Source: Brevundimonas sp. NIBR11 (GTDB lineage Bacteria; Pseudomonadota; Alphaproteobacteria; Caulobacterales; Caulobacteraceae). Taken from it: a stretch of DNA of 64,000 nt. The translations under genes and the position numbers were made by a program. Each line of letters begins with the position of its first letter. The stretch's first letter is position 1. Shown here in pieces: positions 56,130-64,000 of this stretch. The notes beneath the pieces were generated by a model. That model saw only the letters and a program-made list of their open reading frames with translations, did not search any database and was not told where the DNA came from. Where the stretch lies: NCBI RefSeq assembly GCF_027912535.1, contig NZ_CP115465.1:2584001-2648000 (forward strand). The letters are read 5' to 3'.

Positions 56130-56516
56130 TCAGGCCTTGGCTGGCGACAGGGACTTCACCATCGCGTCCACATAGCCGTCCGTGCCGGCGAAGCCGATGC
56201 CGATGAACAGACACCCTTCGAACACGCAGTCGTTCAGCGCCACGCAACCCACCAGCATCGGGCCGGCCGCGCGCAGGAACAGGTTCCGGACATCGCCGGA
56301 CGCGTCGCCAAGGTTGCAGTTGTGCAGCAGGCCGTGGTCGGCCTGGACCACGACGGCGGGACCGGTGATGACGCAATCGACGAAGCGGCGACCGCGCAGG
56401 CCGCCCGTGGCGTCCAGGGCCAGCGCCAGGTCGGCGATGGGAATGCGGACGTTCTCGAACACCAGGGGCGTGACCAGGTCGGCCGGCACGGGGCCCGTCT
56501 TGTTGAGATCAAACAT
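56130..56516 (-). CDS. Beta-helix-like small protein, paralogue 2
   Basis: A 128-residue protein with no signal peptide, with regular short repeats that suggest a right-handed beta-helix. It has [38 protein letters not shown] and [27 protein letters not shown]. The last matches IPVVNCTFVGCEFHALGFTGSEN of the upstream gene, so the two are paralogues. It overlaps that gene by eight bases and ends four bases before the pheT start. The function is unknown. Its place inside pheS-pheT implies co-transcription with them. Confidence 0.7.
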   Translation of the reverse strand: MFDLNKTGPVPADLVTPLVFENVRIPIADLALALDATGGLRGRRFVDCVITGPAVVVQADHGLLHNCNLGDASGDVRNLFLRAAGPMLVGCVALNDCVFEGCLFIGIGFAGTDGYVDAMVKSLSPAKA

Positions 56517-56928
56517 TGGTCACGCTCCGGATCGCCGACAGTTCGTTGATGATGTTCTCGCTGCCGGTGAAGCCCAGGGCGTGGAACTCGCAGCCCACGA
56601 AGGTGCAGTTGACCACCGGGATCGCGCCGATCGCCATGTTGCGCACCGGGCGCAGCAGCATGTTGCCGATGTCGCCGCGCGACTCCCCGAAATTCACGTT
56701 GTCGAACGTCGTGCCCGGCAGGATCAGCATGATCGACGGACCCTCGATGCGGCAGCCGGTGAAGGTGACGCCGTCGATCTGGGCGCGACCGGCGCGCATG
56801 TAGTGCATGAACAGCTCGTAGAGCGCCATGTCCTCGTTCACGAAGGCGCGCTTGGAGAAGTCGCTCGCCAGGTTCAGGCGGCGGCCCAGGCCGGTCAGCA
56901 TGGGCATGTCGGAGGCGGTGTCGGTCAT
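56509..56928 (-). CDS. Beta-helix-like small protein, paralogue 1
   Basis: A 139-residue protein with the same beta-helix-like repeat pattern: RAQIDGVTFTGCRIEGPSIMLILPG, TTFDNVNFGESRGDIGNMLLR and IPVVNCTFVGCEFHALGFTG. An N-terminal helical region (NEDMALYELFMHYMRAG) precedes the repeats. No catalytic motif is visible. It starts nine bases after the pheS stop and overlaps its paralogue by eight bases, so translation is probably coupled. I do not recognise a named family. Pentapeptide-like or other coil-forming proteins are the closest structural comparison. Confidence 0.7.
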   Translation of the reverse strand: MTDTASDMPMLTGLGRRLNLASDFSKRAFVNEDMALYELFMHYMRAGRAQIDGVTFTGCRIEGPSIMLILPGTTFDNVNFGESRGDIGNMLLRPVRNMAIGAIPVVNCTFVGCEFHALGFTGSENIINELSAIRSVTNV

Positions 56929-56937
56929 GGCGTGTCC

Positions 56938-58014
56938 TCAGCTGAGGCCGGAAGCGGGGTTGGGGGCGGCGAAGGCCGAGAAGCCGTAGTGGGCCAGCCA
57001 GCGGACGTCGGCCTCGAACATGGGGCGCAGGTCCGGCACGCCGTACTTCAGCATGGCCATGCGATCCACGCCCATGCCGAAGGCGAAGCCCTGCCATTCG
57101 TCCGGATCGATGCCCGACTGACGCAGCACATTGGGATGAACCATGCCGCAGCCCAGGATCTCCAGCCAGTCGTCGCCCTCGTTCAGCACCAGCTTGCCGC
57201 CCGAGCGGTCGCAACGGATGTCCATCTCGGCCGAGGGCTCGGTGAAGGGGAAGTGGTGGGGGCGGAAGCGGGCGTCGACGCCGTCCAGCTCGAAGAACCG
57301 CGCGACGAAGGTCTCCAGGGTCGTCTTCAGGTGACCCATGTGGATGTCCTTGCCGATCACCAGACCCTCGATCTGGTGGAACATCGGAGTGTGGGTAGCG
57401 TCCGAATCCTTCCGGAAGGTGCGGCCCGGCGCGATGATGCGGATCGGCGGCTGCTGGCTCAGCATCGTGCGGATCTGCACCGGCGAGGTGTGGGTGCGCA
57501 GCACCTTGCGCTCGCCCGTCTCCGGGTCGGGCTTCAGGAAGAAGGTGTCGTGCATCTCCCGCGCCGGATGCTTGGGCGGGAAGTTCAGGGCGGTGAAGTT
57601 GTGGAAGTCGTCCTCGATGTCCGGGCCTTCGGCGACGGCGAAGCCCATCTCGGCGAACAGGGCGATCATCTCGTCCATGACCTGCATGGTCGGGTGGACC
57701 CCGCCCTTGCGACGCGGACGGGCCGGCAGGGTCAGGTCGACCGTCTCGGACAGCAGGCGGGCGTCGAGCTCGGCGGCCTCGAGCGCCGCCTTTTTGTCGG
57801 CGAGCGCGGCGGCGACGCGGTCGCGCAGACCGTTGATCATCGGCCCCTGTTCCCGGCGCTGTTCCGGGCTCATGGCGCCCATGCCCTTGAGCAGGCCCGA
57901 GATGGTCCCGGTCTTGCCGAGCGCGGCGACACGCACGGCCTCGACCTCGCCGACGGTGGCCGCCGAGCCGATGGCGTTGATCAGTTCGAGTTCGAGGGTC
58001 GCGAGATCGGTCAT
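56938..58014 (-). CDS. pheS: Phenylalanyl-tRNA synthetase alpha subunit
   Basis: Catalytic subunit (358 residues). An N-terminal coiled-coil (about 1-90) binds tRNA-Phe. The class II core shows [48 protein letters not shown], and motif 2 [35 protein letters not shown] and the motif 3 region [14 protein letters not shown] complete it. The partner pheT follows after two small genes on the same strand, an unusual break in an otherwise adjacent pair. Confidence 0.97.
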   Translation of the reverse strand: MTDLATLELELINAIGSAATVGEVEAVRVAALGKTGTISGLLKGMGAMSPEQRREQGPMINGLRDRVAAALADKKAALEAAELDARLLSETVDLTLPARPRRKGGVHPTMQVMDEMIALFAEMGFAVAEGPDIEDDFHNFTALNFPPKHPAREMHDTFFLKPDPETGERKVLRTHTSPVQIRTMLSQQPPIRIIAPGRTFRKDSDATHTPMFHQIEGLVIGKDIHMGHLKTTLETFVARFFELDGVDARFRPHHFPFTEPSAEMDIRCDRSGGKLVLNEGDDWLEILGCGMVHPNVLRQSGIDPDEWQGFAFGMGVDRMAMLKYGVPDLRPMFEADVRWLAHYGFSAFAAPNPASGLS

Positions 58015-58073
58015 GGTGCGGACCGTCTAGCGATCCGAGGCGCGTTCGTCACGTCCGGCGGGGCGGAAAGCGA

Positions 58074-59060
58074 TCAGGGCCCGGCGGTCCCGGCGGCGAT
58101 GGCGGCGGCGAGGTCCTCGGTCGTGCCGGCGTTGGCCGCGACGATCCAGGCGGGCGGCTCGGGCTCCCAGCGAATGGGGCGGCCGTCCGTATGGGTCCAG
58201 CGGTGCAGCCAGGAGACGCCATTCCGCCGAACGTATGTGTCGGCGTGGGCGTAGATTGGGTCTTCGAGCGCCTGTTCGAGGGTCACGAACCGATAGCCGC
58301 GCGCCAGGTAGAGGGCGTGGATCTGCGGGTACCAGTCGCGGTTCAGGGTCGAGGCGTGCAGCAGCAGGGTCTGGGCCGGTTCGCGGCCGCCGGTGATCTC
58401 CGCCCCATACGGTTCGAAGAAATCCAGCACCGTGGTCATGTAGGCGACATAGGCCTCGCCCACCCGCCGCTTGAGAGCCTCGTCGCCGAGGCGGTCGGCC
58501 TTGCGATAGACGTCGGCGAACATCCAGTCGACGTTGTCGATGGTGACCGGGGCCACGGTGTAGTTCCGCTCGGCCAGACCGGCGGCGATGGCGTCGTGCT
58601 TCGCCTGGGTGTCTCCGGTGAACAGGTAGGGATGGCGGAACCAGCGCAGGGTCCGGCCGCGCGCTTCCAGAACGGAGCGCAACTCCGGCGCGCCCGCATC
58701 GGTGTCGGCGAGGTAGGCCTCGGCCGTGTTCGAATGGATGTTGATATGGCTGTCGGTGTGGTTGCCGAGGTCGATGCCGGCGTCGAGCCAGGCGTTCAGG
58801 ATCTGCGGCAGCAGGGTCGGGCGCTGGGTCGCGCAGACCTTGCCGGCGTTGACGAAGGCCGACGCATGGCTGTCGAGCGGTTCCAGCATGGCCAGGAAGT
58901 CGCGGGTCAGGGTCATGGCCTGAACCGGATCGCACATCGCCTCGGCCGGGGCCTGATACGGGAGGTCGTCGAAGGTGACGGCGACGGTGCGCTGCTGGGC
59001 CGCGACCGGCCCGGCCATCAGGGCGGCGCAGAGGCTGAGGATCAGGCGTCTGGACATCAT
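58074..59060 (-). CDS. Secreted polysaccharide deacetylase (NodB-like)
   Basis: A 328-residue exported carbohydrate esterase. The signal peptide MMSRRLILSLCAALMAGPVAA is followed by the NodB motifs: VAVTFDDLPYQ (catalytic and metal Asp, D31-D32), GNHTDSHINIH (metal His) and WFRHPYLFTGDT. The C-terminal extension has WLHRWTHTDGRPIRWEPEPP. The substrate may be a cell-wall or surface polysaccharide; peptide-like deacetylases also share the fold. It sits between pheS and rplT and is on the same strand, with its own signal, so it is likely an insertion in the ancestral gene order. Confidence 0.88.
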   Translation of the reverse strand: MMSRRLILSLCAALMAGPVAAQQRTVAVTFDDLPYQAPAEAMCDPVQAMTLTRDFLAMLEPLDSHASAFVNAGKVCATQRPTLLPQILNAWLDAGIDLGNHTDSHINIHSNTAEAYLADTDAGAPELRSVLEARGRTLRWFRHPYLFTGDTQAKHDAIAAGLAERNYTVAPVTIDNVDWMFADVYRKADRLGDEALKRRVGEAYVAYMTTVLDFFEPYGAEITGGREPAQTLLLHASTLNRDWYPQIHALYLARGYRFVTLEQALEDPIYAHADTYVRRNGVSWLHRWTHTDGRPIRWEPEPPAWIVAANAGTTEDLAAAIAAGTAGP

Positions 59061-59107
59061 GGGCGCACTCCGACTGTGCGCCGACCCTAGCCCACCCGAA
59101 ACGAAAA

Positions 59108-59133
59108 CGCCCGCTCCGGTGACGGAGCGGGCG
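59108..59133 (-). terminator. Intrinsic terminator after rplT
   Basis: A perfect 11-bp stem, CGCCCGCTCCG / CGGAGCGGGCG, with a four-base loop lies past the rplT stop. Read leftwards it is followed by TTTTCGTTTC, so it ends the rpmI-rplT transcript. Confidence 0.85.
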
Positions 59134-59159
59134 CTTCATTTCGTCAAAGACGAAAGGTC

Positions 59160-59513
59160 CTACTTCAGGGCTTCGCGCACCTTGGCGGCGATGTCCGAGA
59201 AGCCCGCGCCTTCCATGGCGATGGCGGCCAGAACCTTGCGGTCCAGCTCGATCCCGGCTTTCGACAGGCCGTGCATGAACTGCGAGTAGGTGAAGCCTTC
59301 CTGACGGGCGGCGGCGTTGATGCGCTGGATCCACAGGGCGCGGAAGTTGCGCTTGTTCACGCGGCGGTCGCGGTAGGCGTATTGCCCGGCGCGATCGACG
59401 GCGGCCTTGGCCGTGCGGATGGTGTTCTTGCGGCGGCCGGAGAAGCCCTTGGCCTGCTCCAGAACCTTCTTGTGCTTGGCGTGGGACGTTACGCCCCGTT
59501 TGACGCGTGCCAT
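59160..59513 (-). CDS. rplT: 50S ribosomal protein L20
   Basis: A 117-residue ribosomal protein that binds 23S rRNA early in assembly. The whole sequence fits L20: [68 protein letters not shown] and [20 protein letters not shown]. In E. coli and others L20 also represses its own operon by binding the leader. It follows rpmI after a gap holding a 39-base repeat. Confidence 0.98.
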   Translation of the reverse strand: MARVKRGVTSHAKHKKVLEQAKGFSGRRKNTIRTAKAAVDRAGQYAYRDRRVNKRNFRALWIQRINAAARQEGFTYSQFMHGLSKAGIELDRKVLAAIAMEGAGFSDIAAKVREALK

Positions 59514-59533
59514 AATTTTATTTCCTTCGGAGG

Positions 59534-59572
59534 GGCCTACCGCGCGCGACGCGGTCGCTTGCTACTTGAGGC
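59534..59572 (-). repeat. 39-base dispersed repeat, copy 2 (rpmI-rplT gap)
   Basis: This block matches 44662-44700 at 36 of 39 positions in the same orientation, ending 21 bases before the rplT start. It carries the GCGAC-GCG-GTCGC hairpin. Finding the same block in the fabB-fabI gap shows a dispersed element rather than an L20-specific signal. Confidence 0.75.
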
Positions 59573-59620
59573 CCGAGTTCAAATTCGTTGGGTTGAGATC
59601 AGATCAGATGCGCGCGCCGA

Positions 59621-59818
59621 TCAGGCGTACGGCATGTAGGATTTGATCTTCTTGGCGTCGGCGTCGGCCATGACCGAAGTGCCGCGGTTCTGGCGGATGT
59701 ACTTCGAGTTGTGGCTGATCAGACGGTGGCGCTTGCCGGCGACGCCAGCCTTGACCTTGCCCGTGGCCGTGAATTTGAAGCGCTTTTTGGCGCCCGACTT
59801 CGTCTTCAGTTTCGGCAT
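59621..59818 (-). CDS. rpmI: 50S ribosomal protein L35
   Basis: A 65-residue basic ribosomal protein: [65 protein letters not shown]. The full family pattern is present, so there is no doubt. The leader upstream holds nested inverted repeats (59880-59914) that may take part in L20-mediated control. Unlike E. coli, infC is not directly upstream; a peptidase and a transporter gene lie between. Confidence 0.98.
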   Translation of the reverse strand: MPKLKTKSGAKKRFKFTATGKVKAGVAGKRHRLISHNSKYIRQNRGTSVMADADAKKIKSYMPYA

Positions 59819-59879
59819 TTTGTCTCTCTGTCTTAGAGGGCCGCCGTTCGGACCGAAATCCGTGCGCCAGCCTGATTAA

Positions 59880-59914
59880 GAACCGCCCAGGCATGCCTGT
59901 TCGCCCGGCGGTTC
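59880..59914 (-). promoter_or_regulatory. Nested inverted repeats in the rpmI-rplT leader
   Basis: GAACCGCC (59880-59887) pairs with GGCGGTTC (59907-59914). Inside lies the perfect 12-base palindrome CAGGCATGCCTG (59888-59899). The structure ends 61 bases before the rpmI start. L20 autogenously controls rpmI-rplT through leader structures in several bacteria, so this is a good candidate for a control element. It might instead be a protein-binding site. Confidence 0.5.
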
Positions 59915-59983
59915 GGTACGCGAAGGCGCGGCTAGTAGTAGAACCGGCGCGCAAACGCAAGCGGAGTCTGGATCAGGACCGCA

Positions 59984-61942
59984 TCAGTCGGCCGGGTTGT
60001 GCCGGGCCAAAAAGGCCGTCGTCTCGGTCAGCATCTGCAACCGCTCGCCGACGCCCTGATCGCTAAGGCTGTGGTTCTGACCGGACAGGGCGGCCAGATG
60101 AGCCCTTTCGCCTTCCCCGCCCAGGGCGCGCAGCATCAACTCGCTCTGGGCGAAGGGAACGACGGTGTCGTTCCGACCGTGAATGAGCAGGATCGGCCCC
60201 GTCTCGGGCGTGACGAGCCGAGCCGGAGACAGGGTAACGAGCCGGGGATCGTTCGACCCATCGACGCCCATGAACCGCTTCCAGTACCGGATCGCGGCGT
60301 TCTCGTCGCCACGGCTGTAGTCGCGGCGCTCGGTGTCCCGCAGCATGGCCTGCAGATCCGATATCCCCGCGATCGAGACGCCGCAGCGATAGGTTCCCGC
60401 CTCGAGCGTCATTCCCGCCAGCGCGGCATAGCCGCCGTAACTCCAGCCGACGATGCAGGCGCGGGACGGGTCCACGATCCCTTGAGCCGCGAGATACCGC
60501 AGGCCGTCGGAGACGTCCGACTGCATCTTGCGGCCCCATTCGCCATAACCCGCGCGGGTGAGATCGTCGCCGAACCCGGCCGACCCGCGGAACTGGGGCT
60601 GGAAGACCGCATAGCCGCGCGAGGCGATGCCCTGGGCCAGCCAGTCGAAGCCGGCGGTGTCGCGCGATTCCGGCCCGCCGTGCGGCAACATCACCACCGG
60701 CAGGTTCCGGGTCGCACGCCCGGGCGGCAGGGTCAGATAGCCCACCAGCTGGCGGCCGTCGGCGGCCGTGTAGCGGATCAGGCGAACCTCGCCGACGACG
60801 TCGCCGGGCACGCCGGGATAGGCACGCCCCACGATCGACAACCGCTGACGATCGGCGTCGAACAGATAGTAGCCGCCCGTCTCCCCGGGGGCTTCGACGT
60901 AGAGGACGACGACCTTGTAGTCGTCGCTGGCCGAAACAAAGGTCAGCTGCGCCTCGGGCGGGAAGGTCGCCTTCAGCGTGTCCCAGACCGCCGCCAGTTC
61001 GGGACGGAAGATTTCATACTCCTGGCGCAGGTCCGTGTAGCCGATGGCCGCCAGTGTCCCGTCCGGGGCGTAGATGGCCGAGTCGATGCTGTGCTCGGAA
61101 TCCAGGGTGTCGCCGACCTCGCCGGTCGCCAGCGAAACCTCGCGGGTGCGCCAGCCGTTTTCGACGTGGGTGCTGACCAGAAGGGTGTCCGCCGTCCGGC
61201 CCAGCCCCCAGACCGAAGGCGCATCCAGAAGCGCGCGGTCCTGCATGATCTCGCGCCAGCCGGAACCGGTCCGGGCCGAGAGCCGGTAGAGGCCATTGTC
61301 GGCCTGGTAGGCCTGACGCGCGATCGCCTGACCGTCTCGTGTGAGGACGTAGGAACGGGTGTCGCTGGCCCCGGTCAGCTCGCGCCAGCCACGACCGGTG
61401 TCGAGTTCGATCCGGTAGACATCGGTCGTGAGGTCGCCGTTCTCATAGGTCGGGGCCACGACCCAGGCCACGGGCTGACCGCGATAGACGCCCCGGGACA
61501 TCTGGTAGACGGTGTTGATGGCGTTGTGGTCGGCGCGTCGCAGGACCCGTTCATAGCCCCGGGTCCGGACGTTCAGGATCTCCACCGCGCGATAGGCGCC
61601 CTGGAACCCGCCCAGGGGCGAATGCTCGGTCGAGACCCGGGACACGGCGACATGGTCGTTCGAAAGCCAGCGGACGCCGGTGATGTTGATGATGCCGGTC
61701 TCGACGGCCGCCAGAACCTCGCCGCCGCGCGTCTGGGCGATGACGCGGTTCTGTTCACCCTCGCGTCGCACATAGGCCAGGGTCGCGCCGTCCGGCGAGA
61801 TCGACACGTTCGAGACCGCCGGCAAGGCGGCGTAGGCCGTCAGGGGCGGGATGGCGGAGACCTCGGTCTGGGCCGCGGCGATTCCGCCGAAGGCGGCGCC
61901 GGCCATCGCCAGGATCGCGGTCAGGAGACGAACGCCACGCAT
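59984..61942 (-). CDS. Secreted S9-family prolyl oligopeptidase-like peptidase
   Basis: A 652-residue exported peptidase. The signal peptide MRGVRLLTAILAMAGAAFGGIAAA precedes a beta-propeller (about 30-380) with segments such as VSISPDGATLAYVRREGEQN. A catalytic alpha/beta hydrolase domain follows, with VVMLPHGGPESRDTAGFDWL, the nucleophile Ser in IVGWSYGGYAALAG near residue 505, the Asp in LIHGRNDTVVPF and the His in GQNHSLSD. It is probably periplasmic or outer-membrane facing and cuts short peptides. It lies between infC and rpmI, on the same strand as both, next to an MFS gene. Confidence 0.92.
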   Translation of the reverse strand: MRGVRLLTAILAMAGAAFGGIAAAQTEVSAIPPLTAYAALPAVSNVSISPDGATLAYVRREGEQNRVIAQTRGGEVLAAVETGIINITGVRWLSNDHVAVSRVSTEHSPLGGFQGAYRAVEILNVRTRGYERVLRRADHNAINTVYQMSRGVYRGQPVAWVVAPTYENGDLTTDVYRIELDTGRGWRELTGASDTRSYVLTRDGQAIARQAYQADNGLYRLSARTGSGWREIMQDRALLDAPSVWGLGRTADTLLVSTHVENGWRTREVSLATGEVGDTLDSEHSIDSAIYAPDGTLAAIGYTDLRQEYEIFRPELAAVWDTLKATFPPEAQLTFVSASDDYKVVVLYVEAPGETGGYYLFDADRQRLSIVGRAYPGVPGDVVGEVRLIRYTAADGRQLVGYLTLPPGRATRNLPVVMLPHGGPESRDTAGFDWLAQGIASRGYAVFQPQFRGSAGFGDDLTRAGYGEWGRKMQSDVSDGLRYLAAQGIVDPSRACIVGWSYGGYAALAGMTLEAGTYRCGVSIAGISDLQAMLRDTERRDYSRGDENAAIRYWKRFMGVDGSNDPRLVTLSPARLVTPETGPILLIHGRNDTVVPFAQSELMLRALGGEGERAHLAALSGQNHSLSDQGVGERLQMLTETTAFLARHNPAD

Positions 61943-61982
61943 CGGAATACTCCCTGTTGCAAGGCTTTCTAGCGAATATCCG

Positions 61983-63278
61983 TCAGGGTTGCGAGATGGG
62001 GGCCGTCACCTGACCCCGTCGCAAGGCCCTGCCCGCGTTGACCGCGATGACAGCCGCCGGGACCGTCAGCAGGGCGCCGACGAGGAAGGGCCAGTCGTGG
62101 CCGAGGCCCGAGAACAGGGCGCCGGCGATCAGGGGGCCGAAGATGCGGGCGATCGAGCCCGCGGCCATGTTCAGGCCCAGCATGGCGCCCTGACGATCCG
62201 GCGGGGTGGCTCTGGAGATCATGGCCGAGATGTTAGGCATGGCCATCGACATGCCGCAGGCGCCGATGGCCATGATGATCGGGATGCTCCAGCCCTGGAC
62301 GATGGGCAGGGTGAAGGCGCCGAGGTCGAGGGAGACCGCCGGAAACCAGGCCACGGGGGCCAGGACCTGAAGCACCAGAGAGCCGCCGAACAGCAGCATG
62401 CCCGTGGCCAGCACCCGGGTCTCGCCGAACCGCCTGGCCAGCTTGCCGGTGAAGACGCCCTGGTTCAGGGCCGAGACGATGCCGACGATCATGAAGCTGA
62501 GCCCCACCTCTCGCGCGCCCCAGGCGTAGCGATCCTCGGCCCAGAGGCCGAAGACGCTTTCCATCGCCGAGAAGCCGGCCATGTAGATGAGGGTGACCAG
62601 AAGGACGCGGGACACCACGGGATCGGCGCGAGCGTCGCGGAGGCCGGCCATGAAGGCGGGACGCGGCGCGGCCGGATCGGCCTTGGCGCGGCTTTCCTCG
62701 AGGAACAGGAGCACGCCGATGGCGGCCAGAGCCGCCAGTCCGGAGGCCACGAAGATCGGCAGCTGATAGCCGAGGTGGCCGAGTTGCGGCTGGGTCAGGA
62801 CGCCGCCGAGGCCGGGGCCGACGATGAAGCCCATGCCGAAGGCGGCGCCGATCATCCCCATCCGCCCGGCGCGCTCGGCCGGGGGCGTGACGTCGGCCAC
62901 ATAGCCCTGGACCGTCGAGATGTTGCCGGCGCCCAGACCCGTGAACAGCCGCACCGCCACCGCCAGCCAGATGTTCGGCACGAAGGCGAGCGCCAGATAG
63001 CCGACTGCGTTGGAGACCAGGGTGATCAGGAGGACGGGCTTCCTGCCGATCCGGTCGGACAGACGGCCCCAGAAGGGTTCGGCGAAGAACTGCCCCAGCG
63101 AATAGGCCGAGAACATGACCGTGATCTGCCACGGCTCGGCGTTCAGGCTCTGGGCGAAGAAGGGCAGGAGCGGGACGACCAGGCCGAACCCGACCAGGTT
63201 GATGAACACGATGAGGAACAGCATCGCCAGCGCCGGGGCCTTGGTCTTCGGAGCGCGTGCGGCGGGCGTGTCGGTCAT
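61983..63278 (-). CDS. MFS transporter, TetA/DHA1-like
   Basis: A 431-residue inner-membrane transporter with 12 predicted helices. The major-facilitator signature is GRLSDRIGRKPVLLITLV after helix 2. Helix 4-5 residues LFTGLGAGNISTVQGYVADVTPPAERAGRMGMIG are typical of the DHA1 (TetA-type) drug:proton antiporters. The second half has MISRATPPDRQGAMLGLNM. Substrate and resistance role cannot be inferred. It starts after infC with a terminator between and precedes the S9 peptidase by 40 bases. Confidence 0.9.
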   Translation of the reverse strand: MTDTPAARAPKTKAPALAMLFLIVFINLVGFGLVVPLLPFFAQSLNAEPWQITVMFSAYSLGQFFAEPFWGRLSDRIGRKPVLLITLVSNAVGYLALAFVPNIWLAVAVRLFTGLGAGNISTVQGYVADVTPPAERAGRMGMIGAAFGMGFIVGPGLGGVLTQPQLGHLGYQLPIFVASGLAALAAIGVLLFLEESRAKADPAAPRPAFMAGLRDARADPVVSRVLLVTLIYMAGFSAMESVFGLWAEDRYAWGAREVGLSFMIVGIVSALNQGVFTGKLARRFGETRVLATGMLLFGGSLVLQVLAPVAWFPAVSLDLGAFTLPIVQGWSIPIIMAIGACGMSMAMPNISAMISRATPPDRQGAMLGLNMAAGSIARIFGPLIAGALFSGLGHDWPFLVGALLTVPAAVIAVNAGRALRRGQVTAPISQP

Positions 63279-63312
63279 GGGGCCTTCTAGCCGAGGTCGC
63301 CGGATACGAAAA

Positions 63313-63334
63313 CGCCCCGGACGATGCCGGGGCG
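63313..63334 (-). terminator. Intrinsic terminator after infC
   Basis: CGCCCCGG (63313-63320) pairs with CCGGGGCG (63327-63334), with a six-base loop. Read leftwards it is followed by TTTTCG. It separates infC from the transporter gene, so these are likely different transcripts. Confidence 0.75.
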
Positions 63335-63360
63335 TTTGAGGTGGTCTGATCTGTCAGAGC

Positions 63361-63894
63361 CTATTTCGGCGCCAGGATCATGATCATCTGGCGGCCTTCC
63401 ATACGCGGCGCGTATTCGACCTTGGCGATTTCGTCGAAGTCTTCCTGGACCTTGTTCAGCAGCTTCATGCCCAGTTCGGGGTGGGCCATCTCGCGGCCGC
63501 GGAAGCGCAGGGTGACCTTCACCTTGTCGCCTTCGTCGAAGAAGCGGTGCATGGCCTTGGCCTTCACCTCATAGTCGTGGGTGTCGATGTTCGGACGAAG
63601 CTTGATCTCTTTCAGCTCGACGACCTTCTGGCGCTTGCGGGCCTCGGCCTTCTTCTTTTGCTCCTGGAAGCGGAATTTGCCGTAGTCGAGGATCTTGGCG
63701 ACGGGCGGTTCGGACGTCGAGACGATCTGGACCAGATCCATGCCCGCCTCCTCGGCGGCCTCCAGCGCAGCGGAGGTCGGCATGACCCCCTGTTTCTCGC
63801 CATTCTGATCGATCAACAGAACGCGGGGCGCGCGGATATCCTGGTTCATGGGGGGGCCGTCCTTGACGGGCGGCTGGTTCATCGGACGGCGAAT
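63361..63894 (-). CDS. infC: Translation initiation factor IF-3, ATT start
   Basis: Initiation factor 3 (177 residues), which checks start codons and blocks subunit joining. The N-domain has [28 protein letters not shown] and DLVQIV; the linker is Lys-rich ([26 protein letters not shown]). The C-domain shows [17 protein letters not shown] and [15 protein letters not shown] take the start as ATT at 63894. It encodes the [14 protein letters not shown] start seen in alphaproteobacterial IF-3, and AAGGA lies ten bases upstream. ATG codons at 63882 and 63849 lack a site. ATT starts are a known infC trait that allows self-limitation. Confidence 0.9.
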   Translation of the reverse strand: MRRPMNQPPVKDGPPMNQDIRAPRVLLIDQNGEKQGVMPTSAALEAAEEAGMDLVQIVSTSEPPVAKILDYGKFRFQEQKKKAEARKRQKVVELKEIKLRPNIDTHDYEVKAKAMHRFFDEGDKVKVTLRFRGREMAHPELGMKLLNKVQEDFDEIAKVEYAPRMEGRQMIMILAPK

Positions 63895-64000
63895 GGGCGT
63901 CGTTTCCTTATGTTTTCGAACTTGCAAGGGTCAGCGCGCGGTGCTCTGCCGCGTTCCCCAAGGCGGGCTATATGCGCCCGAAAAGCCCGATCTTCAAGGC

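Overview
The window is GC-rich, densely coding, and looks like the core chromosome of a Caulobacterales alphaproteobacterium. Brevundimonas is my best guess, from gene content and style; I could not run a database comparison. Supporting signs are a Tad/Cpa pilus locus, the alphaproteobacterial fabA-fabB-fabI cluster, DUF1134, BkdR-type control of a branched-chain keto-acid dehydrogenase operon, and CtrA-like TTAAC half-sites. I see no phage genes, transposase, CRISPR array or rRNA. One tRNA (CAT anticodon) is present.

Layout. 1-3742: Tad/Cpa pilus locus, with pilA, cpaA and cpaB leftwards and a pilus N-domain protein plus two TadE/G-like pseudopilins rightwards. 3739-7359: compact leftward five-gene run of two paralogous membrane proteins, a winged-helix regulator, a tyrosine-type phosphatase and pabB. 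7469-11631: methyltransferase, a repeat-rich gap, AMP nucleosidase, a TPR protein and a secreted protein with an internal duplication. 11780-14998: NifU-like protein, yidD, thrS and a hemerythrin. 15156-19826: a glyoxalase-like gene remnant, a CAP protein, the beta-oxidation pair and a small secreted protein. 19918-24182: aldo/keto reductase, two hydrolases and a pirin. 24211-30254: bkdR and the complete bkdA1-bkdA2-bkdB-lpd operon. 30287-37480: PQQ-type sugar dehydrogenase lipoprotein, tRNA, lipoproteins, TlpA-like protein, argH-lptM-lysA and a hydrolase. 37552-43726: gyrB, recF and dnaN, interrupted by a Kef-type antiporter. 43820-46541: fabI, fabB and fabA. 46542-47230: a gene-free, hairpin-rich stretch. 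47231-53600: SH3 protein, hydroxyacid dehydrogenase, small stress and envelope genes, hisN, DUF1134, a YkgJ-like protein and UPF0114. 53702-63894: a stretched version of the infC-rpmI-rplT-pheS-pheT cluster with extra genes between its members.

How the genes fit together. Most of the window is housekeeping: translation (thrS, pheST, infC, rpmI, rplT), replication (gyrB, recF, dnaN), type II fatty acid synthesis, fatty-acid and branched-chain amino-acid catabolism, and arginine, lysine, folate and histidine synthesis. The more unusual material lies in small-scale structure. Four families of dispersed intergenic repeats are visible, along with several operator-like palindromes, a nested inverted repeat in the rpmI leader and an ATT start for infC. 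Five convergent gene pairs share their stop codons, two divergent pairs have start codons meeting at CATG, and a pair of related probable beta-helix genes sits between pheS and pheT.
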